64,000 nucleotides of DNA from Xanthomonas prunicola (GTDB taxonomy: Bacteria; Pseudomonadota; Gammaproteobacteria; Xanthomonadales; Xanthomonadaceae): the NCBI RefSeq assembly GCF_002846205.1, contig NZ_PHKV01000014.1, positions 1 to 64,000 on the forward strand, written 5' to 3'. Made by a program: the position numbers and the translations under genes. The notes under the pieces were generated by a model. The model had not been told where the DNA came from, searched no databases, and saw only the letters and a program-made list of their open reading frames with translations. The first letter of the stretch is position 1. Each line of letters starts with the position of its first letter. Positions 57,484-64,000 of the stretch are shown piece by piece.

Positions 57484-57955
57484 AGCGCGGGAGTTGGGAG
57501 TTGGGATTCGCAAAGCCGAGGCGGTCCGTCGTGCGGGGCTGGGTACTGTGTCGGGCTTGGCGGTGGGGCGCCGGTTTGGTTGTTAGTGCAGGGCTGGGGT
57601 AGGGCGCGTTGCTGCCGTGGGCTTCTTCGCCCGATGGGCTGATTGGGGCGCGCGCGGAGTGCGCCGGCGCTAGTTGTCAGCCAAGTGGTTAGGTGGCGGG
57701 TCGCCGTCGCAGCATCGGGCGGCCAGCCCTGCACCAACAGCATGGTTGCTATTGCGTTCCGAGCCCGGCATACGCCGGGAGCGGCTGGTGCTGATTTGGG
57801 CATTTGCACAAAAATCGGCGACTGCCGGCCCACGGACAGGCGGCAGCCTGACGATGCTTCCGGGAAAAACCTCCAACTAGAATGCGCCGACCCCTGCGTG
57901 GTGGCGGTGCCGCCGCACTGCGCGCCGGTGGGCCCACCGACTGCTGGAGCGTGCG
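57484..57955. other. Spacer before the D-glycerate module
   Basis: This 472-base spacer begins with the tail of the repeat array and ends with the GGAG ribosome binding site of the MFS gene at 57946-57949. No gene and no convincing CdaR operator is seen; the promoter of the transporter operon should lie here. Confidence 0.4.
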
Positions 57956-59266
57956 ATGACCCAAGCCACCCGGCCACTGCCGCCCCCCGATGGCATGGCC
58001 CCGACCTACCGCAAGATCCTGTGGCGGCTGATCCCGTTCCTGTTCGTCTGCTACCTGTTCAACTACCTGGACCGGGTCAACGTGGGCTTCGCCAAGCTGC
58101 AGATGCTTGGCGATCTGGGCATGAGCGAGACCGTGTACGGGCTGGGTGCGGGCATCTTCTTCATCGGCTACCTGGCCTGCGGGGTGCCGAGCAATCTGAT
58201 CCTGCAGCGCATCGGTGCGCGCCGCTGGGTGGCGATCATGATGGTCAGCTGGGGCCTGCTCTCCACCTGCCTGCTGTTCGTGCGCACACCGGCCGGCTTC
58301 TACACCCTGCGCCTGCTCACCGGCGCGGCCGAAGCCGGCTTCTTCCCCGGCATCGTGCTGTACCTGACGCGCTGGTTCCCGCGCGCCCAGCATGGCCGGG
58401 TCATGACCGTCTTCATGTCGGCCATCCCGATCTCCGGCGTGCTGGGCGGGCCGTTGTCCGGCTGGATCCTCGGCCATTTCTCGGCCGGGCAGGGTGGCCT
58501 GGCCGGCTGGCAGTGGATGTTCCTGCTGCAGGGTCTGCCGACCGTGCTGCTGGGCATCGGGGTGTGGTTCCTGCTCAGCGATGGCGTGCAGCAGGCGACC
58601 TGGCTGGACCCGCAGGAGAAGCAGGCACTGACCCGCGCGCTGGCCGCCGACGAAGCGGGCAAGCCGGCCGGCGCCTCCAGCTCGCTGGGCGCGGTGCTGC
58701 GCAACCCGGCGGTGTGGATGCTGGGCACGGTGTACTTCTGCATCCAGAGCGGGGTGTATGCGATCAACTTCTGGCTGCCCTCGATCATCCAGGGCAGCGG
58801 CGTCACCGACCCGACCCGGATCGGCCTGATGAGCGCCATCCCGTACCTGGCCGCGGCGGTGTTCATGCTGCTGATGGGGCGCTCGGCCGACCGCCGCCGC
58901 GAGCGCCGCTGGCACCTGGTACTCCCGTTGCTGATGGGGGCGGCCGGGCTGTGTATCGCCGCCAGCGTCACCGACAACCTGGGTCTGGCCCTGTTCGGCA
59001 TGACCCTGGCCACGATGGGCGCGGTCAGTGGCTTGCCGCTGTTCTGGCCGCTGACCAACGGCTTTCTCACCGCCGCCGCCGCGGCCGGTGGGCTGGCGCT
59101 GATCAACTCCACCGGCCAGGTCGCCGGTTTCGTCAGCCCGTACCTGGTGGGCTGGATCAAGGACGCCACCCACAGCACCGAGCTGGCGCTGTACGTGCTG
59201 GCCGGGGCCATGCTGCTGGGCGCCGCGCTGGTGCTGCGGGTGCCGGCACGCGCGGTGAACCAATGA
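57956..59266 (+). CDS. MFS transporter, anion:cation symporter type (probable D-glycerate/sugar-acid)
   Basis: This is a 12-helix major facilitator of the ACS family, 436 residues from ATG 57956 behind GGAG. FNYLDRVNVGFAKLQM in helix 1 and CGVPSNLILQRIGARRW at the 2-3 loop are typical of GudP/GarP/ExuT-like organic-anion transporters. The glycerate kinase gene begins 25 bases downstream and a CdaR-type regulator follows, so the substrate is probably D-glycerate or a hexarate; this is inference from neighbours. Confidence 0.88.
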   Translation: MTQATRPLPPPDGMAPTYRKILWRLIPFLFVCYLFNYLDRVNVGFAKLQMLGDLGMSETVYGLGAGIFFIGYLACGVPSNLILQRIGARRWVAIMMVSWGLLSTCLLFVRTPAGFYTLRLLTGAAEAGFFPGIVLYLTRWFPRAQHGRVMTVFMSAIPISGVLGGPLSGWILGHFSAGQGGLAGWQWMFLLQGLPTVLLGIGVWFLLSDGVQQATWLDPQEKQALTRALAADEAGKPAGASSSLGAVLRNPAVWMLGTVYFCIQSGVYAINFWLPSIIQGSGVTDPTRIGLMSAIPYLAAAVFMLLMGRSADRRRERRWHLVLPLLMGAAGLCIAASVTDNLGLALFGMTLATMGAVSGLPLFWPLTNGFLTAAAAAGGLALINSTGQVAGFVSPYLVGWIKDATHSTELALYVLAGAMLLGAALVLRVPARAVNQ

Positions 59267-59291
59267 TGCGTCCGTCTCAGCGAGTGTGCCC

Positions 59292-60461
59292 ATGAAGATC
59301 GTCATCGCGCCCGATTCCTACAAGGAAAGCCTGTCCGCGCTGGAGGTGGCGACGCAGATCGAGGCCGGCTTCCGCGAAGTGTTTCCCGACTGTCAGTACC
59401 GCAAGGTGCCGGTCGCCGATGGCGGCGAAGGCACGGTCGATGCGCTGGTGGCGGCCACCGGCGGGCGGGTGATCGACTGCACGGTCAGCGGCCCGCTCGG
59501 CACCCCGGTGCAGGCGTTCTTCGGCCTGACCGGCGACGGCCGCACCGCGGTGATCGAAATGGCCGCCGCCAGCGGCCTGGCGCTGGTGCCGCCGGCCGAG
59601 CGCGCACCGCTGCGCACCAGCACCGCGGGCGTGGGCGAGTTGATCCTGGCCGCGCTGGATGCCGGCGCGCGGCGCTTCATCATCGGTATCGGCGGCAGCG
59701 CCACCAACGACGGCGGCGCCGGCCTGGCGCAGGCGCTGGGCGTGCGGCTGCTGGATGCGCAAGGCGAGGCGATCGGTCCCGGCGGCGGCGCGCTGGCCGC
59801 GCTGGCGCGCATCGATACCGAGGGCATGGATGTGCGGCTGCAGGATTGCCAGTTCGAAGTGGCCTGCGACGTGGACAACCCGCTGATCGGCGCTACCGGC
59901 GCCTCGGCGATCTTCGGCCCGCAGAAGGGCGCCACTCCCAGCATGGTGCGCCAGCTCGAGACCAACCTGCAGCACTACGCCGACCTGCTGCAGCGCGACC
60001 TGGGCATGCGGCTGCACGAGTTGCCCGGCGGCGGTGCGGCCGGCGGCCTGGGCGCGGCGCTGGTGGCCTACCTGGGCGCGCAGTTGCGGCCCGGGGTGGA
60101 GATCGTGGCACAGGCGCTCGGGCTGGATGCACTGGTCGCCCAGGCCGATCTGGTCATCACCGGCGAAGGCCGTCTGGACAGCCAGAGCCTGCACGGCAAG
60201 ACCCCGGTGGGCGTGGCGCGGGTGGCACAGCGGCACGGCAAGCCGGTGATCGCCATCGCCGGTTGCCTGGGCAACGGCGCTGCGCTGCTGCATGGCCATG
60301 GCATCGATGCGATGTTTGCGGTGGTGCACCGCGCCTGCACGGTGGAGCAGGCGCTGGCCGAAGCCGCCCGCAACGTGCGCATCGCCGCACGCAATGTGGC
60401 CGCGGCCCTGCAGGTGGGCCGGGTATTGGCACAGCGGCCGTCGGGTGTCGATGCGCGCTGA
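59292..60461 (+). CDS. Glycerate kinase (GarK/GlxK family)
   Basis: This cytoplasmic enzyme phosphorylates D-glycerate to 2-phosphoglycerate with ATP, feeding glycolysis. It has 389 residues from ATG 59292 (MKIVIAPDSYKESLSA); a GTG at 59286 is a weaker start. Family motifs: VADGGEGTVDALV, FIIGIGGSATNDGGAGL, CDVDNPLIGATGASAIFGPQKGA and VITGEGRLDSQSLHGKTP. It lies 25 bases after the transporter gene and is probably in one operon with it. GarK and GlxK cannot be separated by sequence alone. Confidence 0.93.
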   Translation: MKIVIAPDSYKESLSALEVATQIEAGFREVFPDCQYRKVPVADGGEGTVDALVAATGGRVIDCTVSGPLGTPVQAFFGLTGDGRTAVIEMAAASGLALVPPAERAPLRTSTAGVGELILAALDAGARRFIIGIGGSATNDGGAGLAQALGVRLLDAQGEAIGPGGGALAALARIDTEGMDVRLQDCQFEVACDVDNPLIGATGASAIFGPQKGATPSMVRQLETNLQHYADLLQRDLGMRLHELPGGGAAGGLGAALVAYLGAQLRPGVEIVAQALGLDALVAQADLVITGEGRLDSQSLHGKTPVGVARVAQRHGKPVIAIAGCLGNGAALLHGHGIDAMFAVVHRACTVEQALAEAARNVRIAARNVAAALQVGRVLAQRPSGVDAR

Positions 60462-60694
60462 TGGCAGCGCGCGGGGGACACAAGCGGCGAGGGCATGCGC
60501 CCGAGTCTGACGGGTCCTGTTGGACAGCGCGCGTCCCCTTTGCACGCCGAATCGAACCACGCCAACGGGTGGCAGCACAGTTCGCACAGACGCCGGGACA
60601 CAGTCCGCACGGGTCCCATCACACGCGTGGCGAACATGTGCGCACCGAACATGCCACCGTGTCCTCCCTCGTTCGCGTCAACAGATTCCCGCCC

Positions 60695-61873
60695 ATGCTC
60701 ACGCTCGACCGCACCCTGGCGCAGTCCATCGTCGACCGCGCGATGACCATCCTCGACGGCAACGTCAATGTGATGGACCACACCGGCGTCATCATCGCCA
60801 GCGGCGAGCCGGCGCGCATCGGTCAGCTGCACGAGGGCGCGCTGCTGGTGCTGTCCAGGCAGGGCCGGGTGGAGATCGATGCGGCACTGGCGCAGCAGCT
60901 GGACGCGGTGCGCCCGGGCGTCAACCTGCCGCTGATCGCCGATGGCCGCATCGTCGGCTGCGTCGGGCTGACCGGCGACCCGCAGCGGATCGGCCAACAG
61001 GCCGAACTGGTGCGCATGGCCGCCGAAGCGATGCTGGAACAGGCCGGCCTGCTGCGTCTGCTGGCCCGCGATGCGCGCCTGCGCGAGGAAGTCACGCTCG
61101 GCCTGATCCGCGCCGACGGCCCGACCCCGGCACTGGCCGGCTGGGCCGAACGGCTCGGCATCGCGCTCGACCTGCCGCGCGTGGCGGCCGTGATCGAGGT
61201 GGAAAGCGACACCCTCGACCTGGACGCCATGCTGGTGGAGCTGCAGCGCCTGCACACGCTGCTGTCCACGCCCGAACGCGGCAACCTGATCGCCGCCACC
61301 GCGCTCAACGAACTGGTGGTGCTCAAGCCGGCACTGGACCGCCGCGGTCACTGGGACGTGGACGAACAACGCCGCCGCGCCCACACCTTGCTCGAGCGCA
61401 TGCGCGCCAGCAGCCCGCTGCGGATCCGCCTGGCGCTGGGGCAGTACTTTCCGCAGCCCAACGGGCTGGCCCTGTCGCACCAGATCGCACGCACCACCAT
61501 GCGCATCGGCAAGGCGCGCGCGCCGCAGGCCGATGCGTTCTTCTACGACGACCATCGCCTGCCGGTGCTGGTGGACGACCTGCGTCAGGCCTGGCAGGCC
61601 GAGGAATTGCGCAAGCCGCTGCAGGCACTGCTGGCCCAGGACCGTCGCGGCGACCTGGTGCAGACCTTGTCGGTGTGGTTCGGCGCCGGCATGCGCATGG
61701 CAGCCACCGCCAAGGCACTGGCCATCCACCGCAATACCCTCGATTACCGCATGCAGCGCATCGCAGAGCTGTGCGGCGTGGATCTGCGCAACACCGACGA
61801 CTGCGTGCGCCTGTATCTGGCCCTGCAGATGCGCGATGGCGGCGCCGCCACCCAGGCCGATGCTAACGCCTGA
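60695..61873 (+). CDS. CdaR-type sugar-acid regulator
   Basis: This is a transcriptional activator of 392 residues from ATG 60695. The N-terminal sugar-diacid recognition domain covers about 1-135 (LAQSIVDRAMTILDGNVNVMD, GVNLPLIADGRIVGCVGLTG). A central GGDEF-like domain without catalytic motif follows. The C-terminal helix-turn-helix (HTH_30) is at about 320-385, with TAKALAIHRNTLDYRMQRI. E. coli CdaR responds to D-glycerate and drives glucarate/galactarate genes. Here it lies 233 bases after the glycerate kinase gene and most likely controls the transporter-kinase operon. Confidence 0.92.
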   Translation: MLTLDRTLAQSIVDRAMTILDGNVNVMDHTGVIIASGEPARIGQLHEGALLVLSRQGRVEIDAALAQQLDAVRPGVNLPLIADGRIVGCVGLTGDPQRIGQQAELVRMAAEAMLEQAGLLRLLARDARLREEVTLGLIRADGPTPALAGWAERLGIALDLPRVAAVIEVESDTLDLDAMLVELQRLHTLLSTPERGNLIAATALNELVVLKPALDRRGHWDVDEQRRRAHTLLERMRASSPLRIRLALGQYFPQPNGLALSHQIARTTMRIGKARAPQADAFFYDDHRLPVLVDDLRQAWQAEELRKPLQALLAQDRRGDLVQTLSVWFGAGMRMAATAKALAIHRNTLDYRMQRIAELCGVDLRNTDDCVRLYLALQMRDGGAATQADANA

Positions 61874-62000
61874 CAGCGCGCCGACAACCCGGCACCGGCA
61901 CGCCCGGCGTCGCTGTGTGCAATGGCGCACGGAACCTCGCGCGGGGGCGTCGCTAACAGGTATGCCCGGTCCGCTAGACTGCGCGGATTACCGGGCACGA

Positions 62001-63761
62001 GTGAGCTTGCCTTTGAATCAGCGCGATACCGTTGCGTCATCCACCACCAGCGAAGCGCAGCGTCTGGCGCGGCTGGCGCTGTTGCAGGTGATCGACACCG
62101 ACTCCGAACCGTTCTTCGATGCGCTGGCGGCGGCCGCGCAGGCCATTGCCGGCACCCCGATCGCGCTGGTGTCGCTGGTGGACGAGCATCGGCAATGGTG
62201 GAAGGCCAATATCGGCTTGCCGGGCGTGTCCGAAACCCCGCGCGAGCTGGCGTTCTGCGCCTACGCCATCCAGGACGATGCGGTGATGGAGGTGCCCGAC
62301 GCCCCGGCCGACCCGCGCTTTTGCGACAACGCCCTGGTCACCGATACGCCCGGCATCCGTTACTACGCCGGCGCCCCCATCGTGCTGTCCGATGGCCTGC
62401 GCATGGGCACCGTGTGCGTGATCGACCAGCGCCCGCGTCAGCTGGAGCCGGCCCAGCTGGCGGCCCTGCAACAGCTGGCCAAGGTCGCCGCCCAAGGGCT
62501 GGAACAGCGCCGGGTGATGCTCGAACGCGCCGACATCAACGCCCGTCTGCAGCAACGCCTGCGCGAGAGCGAAGCGTTTCTGGAGCGTACCGGGCGGGTG
62601 GCCGGCGTCGGCGGCTGGGAAGTGGATGTGAGCACCAAGACCCTGACCTGGTCGGACGAAACCTGCCGGATGCACGACCTGCCGCCGGGCTACCAGCCCA
62701 CGCTTGCCGAAGCCATCACCTTCTACCCGCTGGAAGCGCGCGCGGTGATCACCGAGGCGGTGGAACTGTGCGTGCGCGAGGGCACGCCCTGGGATCTGGA
62801 GCTGCCGTTGATCAGCAGCACCGGTCGCCGCCTGTGGGTGCACAGCACCGGCGCGGTGGAGCATGTCGACGGCCGCATGCGCCTGGTCGGCGCCATCCAG
62901 GACGTCACCGACCGCCATCGCGCGGTGGACGCGCTGGCGGCCAGCGAGCGCAAGTTCCGCAAGATGTTCCAGTACAGCCTGGGGCTGATCTGCACCCACG
63001 ACATGGATGGCCGGTTGATCAGCGTCAACCCGGCGGCAGCGCGCTCGCTGGGCCGCAGCGTGGAAGAGATGGAAGGCCGCACGCTGTTCGAGCTGATCCG
63101 CGCGGAGCGCCATGGCGGCGTGCGCGGCTACCTGTCGAACATGGTGCTCGACGGCCAGGATTCGGGCGTGATCGAACTGGTAGCCGGCGACGGCAGCCTG
63201 CGCCACTGGAAATACCACAACGTGCTCGACGTGGAAGCCGACGCCACCCTGGTCCTGGCCCATGCCCAGGACATCACCAACCAGTATCAGCAGGAAAAAC
63301 AGCTGCTGGAATGGTCGTTCACCGACCCGCTGACCAACTGCTTCAATCGCCGCTTCCTGGACGATCTGGACAGGCGCGATGCCAGCGTGCGCTGGGGCTG
63401 CATCGTGGTGGATCTGGACAAGTTCAAACTGGTCAACGACACCTACGGCCACCAGCGCGGCGATGAAGTGCTGGTGCGGATGGCCTGGTTTCTCAACGAT
63501 CCGCTGCGCCGCCAGGACCACCTGGTGCGGCTGGGCGGCGACGAATTCCTGGTACTGCTGCACCAGGCCAGCGAGCAGCAGCTGCAAGAGCTGCTGCGCA
63601 CCTATCTGGCCGCTGGCAACGATGCGCCGATCCAGTTCACGCTGGGCACGGCCTTGCGTCAGGAAGGCGAAGCGCTGACCGCGGTGGTCGACCGCGCCGA
63701 CCATGCGCTCTACGCCCGCCGCCGCGCGCGCCGTGGCACCGCTGTCAACGAGCAGCGGTAG
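62001..63761 (+). CDS. GAF-PAS-PAS-GGDEF diguanylate cyclase
   Basis: This signalling enzyme makes cyclic di-GMP from two GTP. It has 586 residues from GTG 62001; an ATG at 61962 is also possible. A GAF domain lies at about 30-165, a first PAS at 190-305, a second at 310-430 and the GGDEF domain at 435-580. The active site is GGDEF (512-516), preceded exactly five residues earlier by the inhibitory RRQD site (503-506), so product inhibition is expected. DLDKFKLVNDTYGH (471-484) holds metal and substrate residues. No membrane helix is present, so it is cytoplasmic. It lies on the same strand as the CdaR-type gene, but about 130 bases away. Confidence 0.93.
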   Translation: MSLPLNQRDTVASSTTSEAQRLARLALLQVIDTDSEPFFDALAAAAQAIAGTPIALVSLVDEHRQWWKANIGLPGVSETPRELAFCAYAIQDDAVMEVPDAPADPRFCDNALVTDTPGIRYYAGAPIVLSDGLRMGTVCVIDQRPRQLEPAQLAALQQLAKVAAQGLEQRRVMLERADINARLQQRLRESEAFLERTGRVAGVGGWEVDVSTKTLTWSDETCRMHDLPPGYQPTLAEAITFYPLEARAVITEAVELCVREGTPWDLELPLISSTGRRLWVHSTGAVEHVDGRMRLVGAIQDVTDRHRAVDALAASERKFRKMFQYSLGLICTHDMDGRLISVNPAAARSLGRSVEEMEGRTLFELIRAERHGGVRGYLSNMVLDGQDSGVIELVAGDGSLRHWKYHNVLDVEADATLVLAHAQDITNQYQQEKQLLEWSFTDPLTNCFNRRFLDDLDRRDASVRWGCIVVDLDKFKLVNDTYGHQRGDEVLVRMAWFLNDPLRRQDHLVRLGGDEFLVLLHQASEQQLQELLRTYLAAGNDAPIQFTLGTALRQEGEALTAVVDRADHALYARRRARRGTAVNEQR

Positions 63762-63909
63762 CCGCTAGCGTTGCGGGACGCTGGCGTTGGCCGGCCGTGT
63801 GTCGGAGTCGGCCGGGCACTTCCGGCCCGCGTGCGAGTTCGCTGCAAAACACGTGCCGATGAATACGCGATCGCCTATCATGTAATCGTTTACAACTAAA
63901 TGGATTGGA

Positions 63910-64000
63910 ATGGATACCTTCGATCGCACCCAGCTCAGCCCCAAGTGGCAGTTCCGCTTCGCCTTCTTTGATCGTCATGGCGGCCCCAAGGATCCCGCTT
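63910..64000 (+). CDS. Start of a DUF2628-like gene (partial)
   Basis: Only the first 30 codons are in the window: MDTFDRTQLSPKWQFRFAFF and a Gly/Pro-containing turn. The KWQFRF.FFDRHG opening resembles DUF2628-type small membrane proteins, but too little is visible for a firm call. The gene runs off the right end. Confidence 0.55.
   Translation, partial: MDTFDRTQLSPKWQFRFAFFDRHGGPKDPA

Noticed and set aside
62037-63704. Minus-strand frame of 555 codons over the GGDEF gene
   Set aside because: It is a His/Gln/Ala-rich antisense shadow of a protein with complete GAF, PAS and GGDEF motifs.

Overview
The window is a chromosomal segment around the replication origin of a Xanthomonas-type gammaproteobacterium. 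Three observations support this: the divergent block rpmH-rnpA-yidC-mnmE against dnaA-dnaN-recF-gyrB, high G+C with strong third-position bias, and proteins that look typical of Xanthomonas (three tandem GH5 endoglucanases next to gltD, and a tonB-exbB-exbD-exbD operon upstream of pdxJ). Genus is inferred from recalled gene order and protein style, not from a search; species cannot be fixed.

Left arm (1-25.5 kb): gltD; a low-GC orphan gene; a YahK-like alcohol dehydrogenase; three paralogous secreted GH5 cellulases; a PepSY-like periplasmic protein; an M28 lipoprotein peptidase; an ETVNG-repeat beta-solenoid-like secreted protein; an EnvC-like amidase activator followed by a CtpA-type protease; a D-2-hydroxyacid dehydrogenase/DUF1820 pair; a rhomboid protease; a FadL-type porin; a 2OG-Fe(II) oxygenase; a radical-SAM protein with a LexA-type box directly before its start; a WYL regulator with a DUF1330 partner; cardiolipin synthase, a small membrane protein and pdxJ.

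Centre (25.7-47 kb): a third, separate exbD; the exbD2-exbD1-exbB-tonB operon with a TPR gene upstream; M48 and CPBP proteases; gyrB, recF, dnaN and dnaA on the minus strand; then rpmH, rnpA, yidC, a large lipoprotein joining a polysaccharide deacetylase, a caspase-like domain and TPRs, and mnmE on the plus strand. Coding polarity switches between dnaA and rpmH. DnaA boxes occur in the dnaA-dnaN gap, upstream of dnaA, and upstream of recF. Three parS-like palindromes lie inside recF and in the dnaN 3' UTR.

Right arm (47-64 kb): a phosphate-scavenging set (class A acid phosphatase, TonB-dependent receptor, glycerophosphodiesterase) with a Pho-box-like array in the divergent promoter; a second rhomboid; a TerC/Alx-family transporter behind a yybP-ykoY-like manganese riboswitch; an RlmI-type methyltransferase; a small membrane protein; an M19 dipeptidase; a D-glycerate module (MFS transporter, glycerate kinase, CdaR-type regulator); a GAF-PAS-PAS-GGDEF cyclase; and the start of one more gene. 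No tRNA, rRNA, intact insertion sequence or CRISPR array was seen.

The genes form a few working groups: chromosome replication and segregation (dnaA, dnaN, recF, gyrB, parS), envelope energy transduction and uptake (TonB system, receptor, FadL), plant polymer attack (GH5 trio), phosphate acquisition, and envelope proteolysis (two rhomboids, CPBP, M48, M28, CtpA, EnvC). The most unusual item is the deacetylase-caspase-EF-hand-TPR lipoprotein at 42.8-45.5 kb.
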